A DNA stretch of 64,000 nt from Ephydatia muelleri (lineage: Eukaryota; Porifera; Demospongiae; Spongillida; Spongillidae), in assembly GCA_013339895.1 (NCBI GenBank), contig JABACO010000001.1, forward strand, positions 32,469,501 through 32,533,500, given 5' to 3'. Position numbers and translations under genes: made by a program. Of the stretch, positions 34,136 through 45,007 are shown piece by piece (the first letter of the stretch is position 1; each line of letters opens with the position of its first letter). The notes beneath the pieces are model-generated. The model saw only the letters and a program-made list of their open reading frames with translations, was not told the origin of the DNA and did no database searches.

Positions 34136-35938
34136 TAATCTATCTAATATCACATAACGTATGTAACGAGGAATTCCCTTGCAATTATTATCTTGAACGA
34201 AGAATTCTTAATAAGTGAGGTAATGGTTGACAAATAGAACCCAGCAACCGTTCCATCCTCATGCTCTCGTCTCTGAACGAGAGCGAGAGACCCCCACTAG
34301 TCCCCGTACAGTCCATGGCTGTGCTTCCGGGTTTTGGGTCATCGGGATATATATGGGAGAGCATATAGACTGATCGTTCTGATGGGTACACATTTTTTGC
34401 AGCTTCACAGAAACACAATACAAACACGATACCATGAATGATTACAAGTTTTTTCAAAAAACCTACAACATTGTCTTCTGTCTCAACCACTTTCACAAAG
34501 TTCGGGTCCATGGCAAATCTATTCTCTCCCAAAATAAACACGACCGGTTTCGGAATAACTTTATTCGTTCTTCAAGTGATTGGGAATGGCGTATTTGAGC
34601 AAGTCTAGCGTTTAAATATCTCATTTCCTGTGGGTTTGGCGGGTTTAGTGGTGCACGTGATCCATCTCTAAGTGATTTCTGTCGGGATGATGTCTGCTGT
34701 TTTCTCTTTGTGTTTCAGGATGTTTCTTGGATATTCTGCTGGTACTCTGCAGTGTTGGTAGACATCGATTGGTTGGTAGTCTGGTGGCATTTCTCTTGGC
34801 GTCTGTTTTTTAAGTTTTGCCAAGACTAGTATGTTGCCTAGCGACCGATTCTTTTTTTGGGCAATACGGGGAGGCATTGGATAGAGTGCGTTTAGTATGG
34901 GATTATGTTGGACATCTTCCCAGATCTTGTTTAGTTCTTTTCGAGCTTGGGATACATGGGTATTGTATGTCAGTACCATTGTAGGTGTACCAAGTGTTTG
35001 TGTCTTGGTTCGTTTGTTTTGTATAGGACTGTGTGTCTGTCTTTGAAGCGTACACGTCTGATCAGTGGTTCTATGACTGTCTGTTTGTATCCCCTTGATA
35101 GGAGAGCGTTTTGGACGCTATCAATCTGTTTGAGGAAGTTGGTCTTGTCCGTGTTGGTGCGGAGGGCTCTGTATGATACACCCAGGGCAATGCTTTATCC
35201 GATCCCAGGAGGGTGAAAAGAGGATCCATGGACGTATGCCTGTTTGTTTGTAGGTTTTTTGAACGTTTTGATGTCCAGTTTTTGTCTCTGTTGAAAATTT
35301 GGGCCTTTGAATATGGTCATGTCCAGGAAATTTATTTCGGTCGTAGAGCATTCACTAGTATATTTGATGGAGGTGTGCAGTTTGTTGCACTGTTGGACAA
35401 AGTTATCAAAGTCGGTCTGGGTGCCTTGCTAAGCCACAAAGATGTCATCAATGTAGCAAACCCATAGTTTAATTTTGTCGGACTGTAGGTCTATGAGTCT
35501 TGTTTCTAGTTCACCCATGAAGATACCACTGTATGATGGTTTCTAGAGGGCATTGGGAGGTTATACAAGTCTCAGTGCGCATTTGGTCAATGTCATACCT
35601 TTGTTGGCTGGTTTTGGGCCTTTTTGGTGGTCTTTCACCTTCAAGTTTTAATTGAGAGCTTTGGTCTCTCTCTCTCTTGATTGCCTTGGCTTCCTTTTCT
35701 GCCTGCTTCAAAAGTTCCTCATAGGAACCTTTGAGTGCCCGCCTCTGTTTGTCTGTTAGGAGGGAGTCTGAAATGCTCTCGAGGGCCTTTCTTTGGCAGT
35801 CTGTAATTGCCTCGGTTTTGCGGGCAATCTGTTTGGTATAGTGGCGTTTCTATCTATCTAATATCACATAACGTATGTAACGAGGAATTCCCTTGCAATT
35901 ATTATCTTGAACGAAGAATTCTTAATAAGTGAGGTAAA
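34136..35938 (-). mobile_element. Second Penelope-like element remnant with 88-bp terminal direct repeats
   Basis: Two nearly identical copies of an 88-bp sequence (containing ATCACATAACGTATGTAACG and GAATTCTTAATAAGTGAGG) lie at about 34138-34226 and 35852-35938 in the same orientation. Between them, minus-strand Penelope pieces appear in order: a charged N-terminal part (35511-35711, KEAKAIKRERDQSSQL), RT palm pieces near 35300-35400 (EINFLDMTIF-type), and the connector PPRIAQKKNRSLGNILVLAKL region at 34668-34979 that precedes the GIY-YIG domain in this family. Frames are broken throughout. The direct repeats are probably the element's pLTRs or a duplicated flank. Confidence 0.75.
34539..34578 (-). 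ncRNA. Hammerhead-ribozyme-like motif of the Penelope element
   Basis: On the minus strand: TTGAAGA, a hairpin GAATA-AAGT-TATTC, CGAAA, then the self-complementary ACCGGT and C. This is the order of a minimal hammerhead (CUGANGA, stem II, GAAA, very short stem III, cleavage C), as known from Penelope-like elements. The first core base is U in place of C, so activity is doubtful. Confidence 0.45.
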
Positions 35939-35964
35939 AAAGACAATCTCTAATGATGAATGTT

Positions 35965-36210
35965 TCAGAGTCCGGAATCGGAATCAGGGGAATTGAATGC
36001 AGGCCCGCACCTCGCCAGCAGCTGCCGGACTCTTTCGGGGTATCTGCTCGCCACCACACCTATGTACGTCCCAAAACATTGTACCCAACTGAGCAGGTTG
36101 GGTACCTCCCTCCTAACACCCGCTCGTTGTACACTTCCGCCTTCGTTGCTTCCCGACTGTCTGCCTCCAAATTGTCTCATAACAATTTGGCCATGTCCAC
36201 AAACTCGCAC
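35965..36210 (-). pseudogene. Retroelement-associated protein fragment
   Basis: Minus-strand frame with LLSWVQCFGTYIGVVASRYP then ERVRQLLARCGPAF. This resembles a segment found in invertebrate retroelement polyproteins ('W..CF..Y......RYP.R...LL.Y'). Short and isolated, so the assignment is weak. Confidence 0.35.
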
Positions 36211-36299
36211 TTAAGAATTTTCTAAACCAGCTTAGCCGGGACTGGTGGAAGCCCCTTTTATTTAGAATTTAGAATACGAAAGCAAAGGGCCGTATTACA

Positions 36300-36566
36300 G
36301 TGGCTTTGGCTGTAAATGTTACTGCAAGTGAACGACTGAAGCCAGTAGTAACACACAAGTATAAGAAACCACATTGCTTTGGCAGAACATTTAACCCTAA
36401 CAGCCTGGTCATGTATTACTCCAATACAAAAGCCTGGATGCGCACAGATGTAATTTTTATGATTTTAGCAACCAAAAAAACCCTTATGTCCTCAATTGTT
36501 GCTCTTGAGCATGAATGTTTATCATTAACACAAACACAAACTACCTCTGTCTATATGCCCATATAG
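36300..36566 (+). pseudogene. Tigger/pogo (DDE_1) transposase remnant
   Basis: Frame reading ASERLKPVVTHKYKKPHCF, then NSLVMYYSNTKAWMRTDVIF, matching the DDE_1 core of Tigger/Jerky transposases ('KP..IG...KPRCF... YR.NKKAWM'). The catalytic aspartates on either side are missing. Confidence 0.65.
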
Positions 36567-36598
36567 AGTTCTTGGCCATCCACCTGTAGGTGGGACGA

Positions 36599-37431
36599 GA
36601 ACATCCCCCTCCAGGCGAACAATGTGGTATGGTCTATAGTATCAGACGGGCAGTTCAATTGTACAATATTCTCATCTACCACCAGACATACCCGTCTTTT
36701 TCAAGTCAGTACATCAGGCCACCTATCCGTGAGTCAATTGATTTCAATTGATTCACGGGCTACAGAGTGAACTTCCTTGCAATTTGCAACTTTTAATTTC
36801 CAGCTGCTAAGAGCCCGTGATAGATGTGCAAAGACAGAGTCAGGATGACACTTCTAGGGGTACATGTATGTTAGATTTTTACATACAACTATGGGAAGCT
36901 TGTGCACAATCCTTGCTGAGGTAACTGACGTTGCATGGTGGCGAAAATGCTGTGAATAGCTTGATTGATGCTATTGGACCTGAGAAGACTTGATCCGCAT
37001 ACATGATGCTTCTTTTAGAACAAATGTTATTTATACATTGATGGTATTCATTATTCTAGGCCGTGATCAAAGTCTGTTTGGTTACTTGGTGCTGTGAGCA
37101 TATTTGGTCTATGTTTCACATAGTGTGATCAAAGTCTGTTTGGTTTCTTGGTGTTGTGAGCATATAGGTAAAGTACTGTAGGTTGTACTCACTCTACTGC
37201 TAACCCTAATCCTAAATAAACTTGCATAATGGAGGGATTTGTCAGGATTGCTTAGGAGGGACAGGGAACCTCTCTTGGTGCCCCTGACTGACCAGGGCCA
37301 CCTACTGCTAAGTCAACTAAAAAGCATTTGACAGCCGGATAGGTGGCCTTGTATATCATTTAGAAAGAGGCGGGTATGTCCGGTGGTAGATGAGAACCCG
37401 TGCCATATGGTTCACCTGGAGGGGGACGTTC
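36599..37431. mobile_element. Fold-back repeat with ~120-140-bp inverted arms
   Basis: Left arm 36599-36740 (ACATCCCCCTCCAGG, TCTCATCTACCACCAGACAT, GGCCACCTATCCG) is inverted at 37318-37431 (CGGATAGGTGGCC, ATGTCCGGTGGTAGATGAGA, CCTGGAGGGGGACGT). The right arm lacks about 30 bp. The centre has two direct copies of GATCAAAGTCTGTTTGGTT (37067 and 37128). No target duplication was identified. Confidence 0.7.
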
Positions 37432-37624
37432 TTGGCCCAGCCTCCTTTTCAGGAGTCCTCACTCCTTAAGTCGCATCAAATTACAAACTGGAGCGTGGCG
37501 TTCTGTACTGCTCCACAGTGGTTGGAAGGAATTCATCTTTGCCCGAGCGAAACTGGAGAAGGGTTATAACGTGTACCTTTATATTATACGCCACCAGTTG
37601 ATTAAGATTGCATAATTTACCAAA

Positions 37625-37968
37625 CATGTAGGTGGAGGCCATCTCGGAAGAGATAAGACACTTGAAAAAATTTCCTCTAGATTTTACTGGAAAGTCATGG
37701 GTGATGACATTCGTTCGTTTGTACGGATTTGTGGTACATTCCAACGCAGTAATGATGCTAAGATTGTGAAAACTGATGCTTCTCTACATCCCATACCTAT
37801 AAAGTCTAGAGTATGGGACCAGGTCAGCAGCAGATCTGAATATAAAAGTATATATACTACTGATCTTACTTGTGTGCTTTAGGTAGGCATTGATCTAGTG
37901 GGTCCATTGCCAAAGACTGCAGCTGGAAACCGCTACATAGTCACTCTCATGGACTATTTCTCCAAATT
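37625..37968 (+). pseudogene. Gypsy/Ginger-type integrase fragment with an intron
   Basis: Exon at about 37625-37821 reads GGGHLGRDKTLEKISSRFYW, the H2C2 zinc region, then IRSFVRICGTFQRSN. A GT-AG intron (37822-37882) joins in phase to VGIDLVGPLPKTAAGNRYIV, then TLMDYFSKF, the start of the integrase core. Introns are unusual for a gypsy pol and suggest a Ginger-like element or a domesticated integrase. The frame is lost after 37968. Confidence 0.65.
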
Positions 37969-38109
37969 CTATTTAGATAATAGATATGACGTCAAAACAA
38001 CCTCTAAAGACAGCGCGATTGCGCCAGACAAAGACGCCACAGATAGTACTAGCAGGCTAAGGAGATTGCTATATCAACAGTATAAATACTATATTAATCT
38101 TTGATGAGA

Positions 38110-38250
38110 GATGGGGCCGGGGTGGGGGACACTTTTTCCTAGAGGGGGATATTTTTCCCTAGGAAATAATATCCAGGGGGACACATTTTCCTAGGATATA
38201 ATGTCCGGGGGGGACACTTATTCCAGGGGGACACTTATTCCTCCGACACC
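38110..38250. repeat. G-rich short repeat (GGGGGACACTTATTCC)
   Basis: Five or six degenerate copies of GGGGGACAC(A/T)TTTTCCTAGG. From 38250 to 38940 nothing is recognised apart from AT-rich sequence. Confidence 0.75.
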
Positions 38251-38950
38251 GGCACAAATCATCCAATTGACACTTGTGCTGTTCCATTGTGGCTGCCGTG
38301 GCGTGCAAATTATTCAGAGTTTTGTAAGACATTTTAAAACTAGTTTGCAGGTGCGTAGTACGAAGCTGAATTCATTAAATGACTTACCGATTCTTTCTCT
38401 TTCTTCAGAGCGTTTTACAGCCGATTTAATAAGAGCACTTTTTTACCGTATGAAAGTGAACACGTGGTAGTTTTAGTTTTGTTTAGAAGCGCCCGTATGT
38501 CTGGCCATAAGTGCATTGTTTAAGTAATAGTATTTGATTGCGCAAATAGTGCCATAATATTTCAGATGTTTTCTAAACATAAAACTGTTATTGGCTTTTC
38601 CTTTGGTAGAAAGGGCCAAGTACAAGCGACCTTTGAAGTTAAGTGTCAGTTAATGAGCTTTAAGGGCGACCATTTTAATACATATACCGTAATTCAAACC
38701 TTACGATCTAATTTCAAAACCTAATGTCACGTACAGAACAGCCGTGAAAGCTGAGGTTAAAGTAGTGACAGTTCTGGCACATCATGATATACCCATTGCC
38801 GTAACTGATCATACCTAGTTGATTTTGTAGCTTGACATTAGCAGGTTAATGTATATATGCATCATGATGCATGTACCCTACAATATTTAATGACATGTGT
38901 ATTAAATTATTGAATGTACTGTATTATATGAAAACATAATCAATTCGAAA

Positions 38951-39110
38951 ATGAAAGCCGTTACAACCAGAGCGCTGCTGCTTCTGTGCCTAATCGCGTC
39001 ACACCAACGCTCAGCTTAGCGCCGACCAGATAAAGGAGATTCTGAACGCCCACAACTTTTACAGGAGGGCGCCGACTCCTTCAGCGTCCAATATGGCTAT
39101 GATGAGTGGA
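38951..39110 (+). pseudogene. CAP-domain secreted protein, 5' fragment (copy 1)
   Basis: Begins with a signal-peptide-like MKAVTTRALLLLCLIASH. A one-base frame change then leads into LSADQIKEILNAHNFYRRAP, the N-terminal helix of a CAP (SCP/TAPS) domain, which continues to about SASNMAMM. The frame conflict between signal peptide and domain makes a pseudogene likely. The sequence turns into hAT-related sequence at about 39115. Confidence 0.6.
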
Positions 39111-39114
39111 CAGA

Positions 39115-39840
39115 AGTTGAAGAAGGATGTTTGCAGGTGGCTGCAGATGCATCACAGATGATGGAAGGTGGCAAATATCCAACATCAAGCTTGGTACTTC
39201 CTTGTATTGCTAAGGTAATTGAAAGTGTGGACCCAGCAACAAAAATTTTGTTCCCAGAGCGTACTGTGGATGGTCATGTTACCAGTACCCACAAACTCAT
39301 TTCAAGCAACAGTTATGCGTGGTCGTGCAGCAATACTAAAGGATCTGACAAAACGATGGATTTTAGAACTTGAAGCAGATTTGCTTGAATTCTATTTTAT
39401 AGCCAGCTGAATGGTTGGCAAAAGCAACCAATTGTTTCAAGGTGGAGTTTGATTGCCTATGGTCAATTGAGGGAGTTGAGGTGCCAGAACTTGCTGAAGC
39501 TATTATTGCAGAGAACATTGGGACTTCTTTTTGTACCAAAAAAGAATATGGTATTAGCGTAGAAGGTTTTTTTCAAGATGATGCTGATGAGATAGCCTCT
39601 AAACCCATTATGTCATACAAGGGGCCAATATTTAAGCATCCCCGCAGTTTCAGCTAGGTGGTGGCAACAAAATGAGAATAGATTTTCTCATATAGCAAAA
39701 ATGGCAAGACAATATCTTGGAGTTCCTACAACTAGTGCTTCAGTTGAACCAGTCTTCAGTGGCGTTGGACTGACATTTGCTGATCTTCGCAGGATTCTAC
39801 ACTTCAAATATAACTTGTAAAATTCATGTATGCAGCTTGC
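39115..39840 (+). pseudogene. hAT transposase C-terminal fragment
   Basis: Plus-strand frames: MMEGGKYPTSSLVLPCIAKV (39161 onward), a 3' piece with EGVEVPELAEAIIAENIGT (39415-39657), and in a further frame WWQQNENRFSHIAKMARQYL then VPTTSASVEPVFSGVGL, the conserved hAT dimerisation region. Several frame changes. It separates the two CAP fragments. Confidence 0.7.
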
Positions 39841-39959
39841 GTGATTGCATGCATAGTTCTGTGTATACATGTATATCTGACAGTTTATTCGTAATCAATA
39901 CTGCAAGCTTGGAGATGGGAGTGGCTCATAACCTTTGGACACGCCCTCTTCCTCACGCA

Positions 39960-40250
39960 CCAACGCTCAGCTTAGCACCGGCCAGAAAAAGGACATTCTG
40001 AACACCCACAACTTTTACAGGAGGCCTTCAGAGTCTAATATGGTGTGTCAGTCCTCCCTAAAAGTCCTGTGCAAATATTATCTCAATGTACTTTCTAGAC
40101 CTGGAGCGAAAGCATAGCTGCTGTAGCTCAATCGTATGCCGCTAATTGCTTCAACGTCGCAAATACCAACGCGAGCTCAGTGGGCTTTGGAGAGAGTTGT
40201 GCGATGGCGCAGTACATACCAACTTATATAGCCAGGTGGCAGTTAACTAT
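39960..40250 (+). pseudogene. CAP-domain protein fragment (copy 2)
   Basis: Exon 1 part NAQLSTGQKKDILNTHNFYRR up to SESNM with a GTGTGT donor at 40041, then an acceptor at about 40098 and TWSESIAAVAQSYAANCFNV, then SVGFGESCAMAQ, the central CAP signature. It is collinear with copy 1 in its first part (CAACGCTCAGCTTAGC shared). Whether it still makes protein is unclear, because no upstream signal exon was found. Confidence 0.6.
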
Positions 40251-40317
40251 AACTTAACTTAGTACATATATTTAAGTACGGCTGCCAGGCAAAGCTTTAT
40301 ATGATGCCTAATTTTGC

Positions 40318-40490
40318 TGCAGTACAATGTTTCATCTGAGCATGTATCATATGTTGTTACTGACAATGAGGGTAACATTGTGAAAGCTTTTAAGACAACT
40401 GGCTGCACATGCGCGCATTGAAGAGGAGGAATATGATGCAAGTTGTGATGATGTAAGAGGTAATCCTTTTTTTGCCATAAAGCAAAAGCT
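40318..40490 (+). pseudogene. hAT transposase central fragment
   Basis: Frame YNVSSEHVSYVVTDNEGNIV then KAFKTTGC, matching the catalytic TDN-x-x-N(I/M)VKA segment of hAT transposases. An acidic EEEEYD follows in another frame. From 40500 to 41930 no gene is recognised. The 40760-40880 stretch repeats TAACTATAACTTAACT words. Confidence 0.55.
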
Positions 40491-41935
40491 CAGTGTTCTA
40501 AGTTTCGATCAAGCCACAAGGCAACCCACATGCTTAGGGACAAAACTGGGAAAATCCTTTTCAGTTTCACTGTAACACGTCGGGAGTTCCCTTTACCAAA
40601 TGTTCCAGCACCTGCTCTCCTTGAAAGAGGCAGTGCTGATGTCTTGCAAGAGCTTCCAGATTTAGAAGCTTAAAAGCTCACCAGGCTATGCAAGCAGAAG
40701 CAGAGGAAATAGAATTGAAGACCACCAGCTAGAGCGTGAAGTGATGATAAAATATAATTTTAAACTATAAAGACAAACTACCTCTTCATGTGACCATTTA
40801 ACTTTAATTTAACTGGGTTATGACTAAAACTAGTGTAGTTAACTATAACTTAACTGAAATATGGATAAGGTAATGAATCTATTTAACTTAACTGCCCAGC
40901 ATCAGAATTAAAACTCCACTGCGTTATGGAATTTGTTCCTCGGACTACACACTTGCATTCAACTGTTGATCCTACACAAATAGGCAAATGGCATTCACCT
41001 GTCGCAGACATTATTATTCGTAATTATTATCAGTAATTATTCGTATCTTATTTAATATCTGTTATGGCCAAGACGTGACATCCATCCACTATGTCAGGCA
41101 GCAGATGAGGCAATATCTCAAATGACAAATGCATTCTACAGATAATGGTTGACAACTTGTTACTATATACATATATTAGGTGGGAGTGTGCAGTGTGATG
41201 GATGTTTGAGGAATGTGAATGATCCATACCACACAAAATGTTGAAAGACAAAGACATGTGTGGTATTGCAGAAATTGCAGCAAATAAGTTTCTGGAAATT
41301 GAGCTGTCATGAAGGTTATGTTTTGAGAAATGCAGTGAAAACACAGTCAGAATACCATACTTCATACTTTTATTTTGCAGGTGTCATCTGTTGTAGTGAC
41401 TATCCTCAAAATAGATTGTCTTCTCATTATTAATCAGTGTTACTCCTTTTATTTAGCTCATCATCAGTTGTAGTTTACTTTATCGTGGAGGCCAAACCGC
41501 TCATTCATAAACACTAATATAAATTAACATTACGGGATTGTTTCCGTGAAAAAAAAAGACGTAATATGTTTTTCAAGTTTGTTGATATTCAAGAAGTCTG
41601 AAATGTGCTTAATGTCTAATGTCCTGGGCATCATTACAGGGTACGTTAGTACACCCGGGTGTATAAAAATTCAAATTAATGCCATTTAGTTACTGTGCAT
41701 CAGAACTGATATCCAATAACATATGCATGTTTGTGATGCATGTCTAGCTCTAGGCTGAGATAGGTAAGGTCTTCTACAAACTTCGGTGATGTTGTATATA
41801 ATACTTCATTTGCTATGGATAGATCCAAAAGATGGAAGAAAACACGTCTCCACCATTTTACTTGACGATGTGAGTATCCATAGTAAATTATAAGTTGATC
41901 CAATTGCCCCCATATGCTGGACCACACCCGCGTCT

Positions 41936-42015
41936 CCTTGGTAGCCTCCCCTAAGGGGATTTCCTTGGGTGCAAAGCTTGGTGGATATAATCCTTGAGCA
42001 AATTACCTTGCCGTG
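41936..42015. repeat. Penelope-like terminal fragment (short copy)
   Basis: GTAGCCTCCCCTAAGGGGAT...TTCCTTGGGTG...GGATATAATCC matches 20120-20180 of the first Penelope remnant in the same orientation with about 75-80% identity. An isolated end fragment. Confidence 0.6.
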
Positions 42016-42060
42016 GCACTGATGGGTGCCGAGGTGGGAGATGTTTCCATCTCAGCTTCC

Positions 42061-42430
42061 TCAGAGGAGACCCAAGTTACGATTGTCTCCTCCTAACCCT
42101 AACCCTAAACAAGTATGCATGCTTACAATTCTGCTTACACTTGTACTGCTTAATTCACTGAGGTCCAAGTCCCTCTGCAGATAAGTCTTGGAGTACCCAC
42201 ACCTTTCTTTTAACATAGCAGGAGACTGATATGCCATATTTGACAGAAGTTCCAGTTCAAATGAGTTGGTCTTCCCTTTACACATTTCGTAACCGCCTGA
42301 TGAAAGAAGTTTGGGAAATGTTTCGTGAATGCTTTCCTGAAATGTATTGGAATTGATGTTCAAGTACTGAAATTCAATTGTTCGCTCCCCAAGCCCTGCC
42401 TTGTACAGAAGATCTTTATCTGCTTTGCTA
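42061..42430 (-). pseudogene. G2E3-like protein fragment
   Basis: Minus-strand frame reading AGLGERTIEFQYLNINSNTF then HETFPKLLSSGGYEMCKG and ERCGYSKTYLQRDLDLS. This order ('LG.G...I.F... F...L...FPKL...GGYEL.R') is that of the N-terminal region in G2E3/HECT-like invertebrate proteins. Further minus-strand exon-like pieces at 42520-43000 (DREPLPTLDEAKVNSIDG) may belong to the same gene. Complementary to the C-terminal-type fragment at 21.6 kb. Confidence 0.4.
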
Positions 42431-43159
42431 GCAGGAATAAAAAAAGTAGTGATGAGACTTAGCTAGGCAAAAAAATTGATGTTTCCACTCAGGCTTGTCT
42501 ACTTTTTCATTTTTCGGCTTTCTCATCAGTGCCAATACTTCTGCCCTGGCACGCTTCTTGCCTTTTCCTTTATCACCAGTTAAAGAACTAGCTAAAGTAC
42601 CAAGGGTATTAGATGAAAATGTTCCAATATGACCTAAACAAAGATAAATAATTCTTATTCATCGAGTAAACACTGACTACATTATTGTAATTTAACCCTT
42701 GAAAAGCTCTCTCAACCTCCTCTTCTATTACACTTTTGTTGCAATGTCAGAGCACTTCTGGTTGGCCTGTCTTCGGACCTGTGCAGCTGTTCTATTGTAT
42801 TCTTCCAAGCCATAACGTTGAATAATGGCATCTGAAAAAGTATATTAATCAACCGATTTTGTACGATTACATTTACCATCAATTGAATTCACTTTTGCTT
42901 CGTCTAGAGTAGGCAGCGGTTCTCGGTCACCCCTTTTACGGGTGACCTTGAACCGCTTAGTGCCCAACTCCCACCATGACATTGCTTTTTTTCTACAATT
43001 ATGAATATATATGCAACTTGTGCCATGAAAACTTAGTAAGGAAGAATATGCATTGTTAATTACATGAAACCCCTGCCACTGGCACTTAATTTGTAATAGT
43101 TGTTGGAGACAAGTGGAACTTTTGCCTCCAGTCAGGTAATGCATGCATGCATACATACA

Positions 43160-43790
43160 TATGGCGATATTGGTTGTATTACTGAAGCAACATGCTTAGA
43201 AGCTAAGCTATTAACCCACGCATTGCCTCTTTTATTCATTGCTCGCAAGATAATCACTTAAACATAAAAGATCAGATCATGAATAAATAACAGCTGAATA
43301 AATACAAGAGTGTCATATTCATTTATGCCATAACCTGAAAACCGCCAGCATAAGGATAACGATAAGACAATAAAAATACTGATAGAAAAGGTCACTTACT
43401 ACAATAAAATACTGCAGTCTCTGTGTATCTGACATGGGGGCGGAGGGCCAGTGATGGCTTAGGTGGTGGTGCCTGTGGTGGTACCTTCATTGAAAGTGCT
43501 GGTCACCTCGGACGGGGCTGGCTCGACAGTCTCGGATGCTGAAAATAAAGCTTAAGGTAAGCTTGTGGTACTTTAAAGTCTGTCCCTGGGGGATTTCAAT
43601 ACAAATTCAGTTTGATACACTTGTACAGGGATTGGGTTATTCGCGCTATTCCACCTTACAGGATACTTACTTGTGAAGCATACCATAACAGTACTATTAT
43701 AGCACGTGGCTAAGGACTGGGGCCAAGGAATAATTAAATAACCATTCGGGAAGTGTTTACTTTTATGTGTTTAGAAATTGATTAGAAAAG
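43160..43790. other. Upstream region of transportin-3 start
   Basis: AT-rich with a short GC-rich patch at 43435-43535 (GGTGGTGGTGCC). No coding frame recognised. The promoter of the plus-strand gene beginning at 43794 must be here. Confidence 0.4.
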
Positions 43791-43793
43791 GCG

Positions 43794-44151
43794 ATGGAAA
43801 AGCCTGTACTTGAGCTCGTGCTGCAGGTGCTAGACGCGCTATACAGAAACGAAGGTGCCAGCGAGAAAGAGAAAGCATCGGCATGGTTGATGAAATTGCA
43901 GGCATCGGTGAGACATCTAATTAATGCACACTTTTTTGGTATACGCTCACCGCGTACAGTAACGCTATGTGTCTACTTAAAAGGTTAGACGTACAAGTGA
44001 ACGTTTTCTCTTTCTTCAGGTACACGCCTGGGAAATAGCTGACCGGCTGCTCCTCCTCAAACGTGACACAGAAACCAGCTACTTCGCAGCACAGACCATG
44101 CAGACAAAGATAAGGCTGTCATTCGACGAGCTCCCATCGGAGACCCACCAT
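43794..44151 (+). CDS. TNPO3: Transportin-3 (importin-beta family), first two exons
   Basis: Nuclear import receptor for SR splicing factors. Exon 1, 43794-43907, starts [20 protein letters not shown] and ends MKLQAS. Exon 2, 44020-44151, reads [16 protein letters not shown], then [19 protein letters not shown]. Both are phase 0, and GT/AG sites fit. Length and sequence match the N-terminal two exons of transportin-3, including the HAWEI and YFAAQTM signatures. No third exon was found: at about 44250 a transposon-derived sequence begins, and I see no later HEAT repeats in the window. Either the next intron is very long or this is a truncated copy. Confidence 0.85.
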
Positions 44152-44254
44152 GTACGTCTTCCTTCGTTTGTTGCCCTCTCCCCTTTTATTGTTTTGGCAT
44201 GTATTTGTTGACCTTCGACGACCTCTTGCAGGTGCTATACGAGATTCGCTATTC

Positions 44255-44520
44255 CATTTTTTGTGCAGCTCTGACTCCATGTCTGCACTGGACATGGCCA
44301 ACCCTATTGCCGATGAATTGATACTGCTAGAGGGCAGTGGTTTGGAAGTTTACGACGCTTTACACAACAAGATGGTGGTACCAGCAGCACTACCACCACC
44401 ACCAGCAGCAACACTACCACCACCACCAGCAGCACTACCACCACCAGCAGCAGCACCACGAGGTCCAGCACTCATTCAACCAGAGTGTGGAGGATTGGTT
44501 TAGGGGTGCTGAATCCAGCC
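44255..44520 (+). pseudogene. Transposon-family fragment with CAG/CCA repeats
   Basis: Frame FHFLCSSDSMSALDMANPIA then DELILLEGSGLEVYDAL is homologous to 49777-49835 (IHFLCSSDRMSALDM). A (CCACCACCAGCAG)n stretch follows, which codes Pro/Ala in one frame and His/Gln in another (the latter ending SFNQSVEDWFRGAESSLA). A decayed copy of the multi-exon transposon gene at 47.7 kb. Confidence 0.6.
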
Positions 44521-44964
44521 TGGCGTAGTCCGTTATTAACACAAATACACAGTGGGTCATATAGCGTTTTGAAGTTTGATTTGTTTGAATTTCTTTTTTT
44601 TTTCAAAGTCTCATCAATGTCATATTGTAGTTAATAAATCAAGTTATTAATTAAAGTTGTCCTATTTGATTTTATCTTTTGAACTGCTAAAGATAAACAA
44701 ATTTTGACATTGCCACTCATATTCTCATATATTATATATTGGGTGAACAGTGGGAGGTAGTGGTGTGGTGGGTAAGAGTTTGGAGGTGGTGGTGGTGAGC
44801 AGTGGGAGCTGGTGTTGGGTAGTGGTGGGAGGAGGTGGAGGTGGGTGGATTATTCTACACTTATTCCTTTCAGCTGGCGATGTCTTGAAGGAGATGTGTG
44901 CACTACTAGAGTTTCAGAGGAGATCAATGACTATCACTTCCATGTTGACCTTGAATTGGATGCA

Positions 44965-45007
44965 GTCTGGGGACCAGACCATATTAGATATGGTCTGGTC
45001 CCCAGAC
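44965..45007. repeat. Perfect palindrome, 20-bp arms
   Basis: Arms GTCTGGGGACCAGACCATAT and its complement around TAG. No mismatch. Each arm contains the inner near-palindrome GTCTGGGGACCAGAC. Confidence 0.95.

Noticed and set aside
42281-42330. CTGATGA near 42300 as a hammerhead core
   Set aside because: No stem II plus GAAA arrangement follows, and the sequence codes a G2E3-like segment on the other strand.
44222-44260. Frame IRDSLF as transportin-3 exon 3
   Set aside because: It resembles the real exon 3 start, but the phase does not match exon 2, and the sequence continues as a transposon fragment that has a second copy at 49.78 kb.
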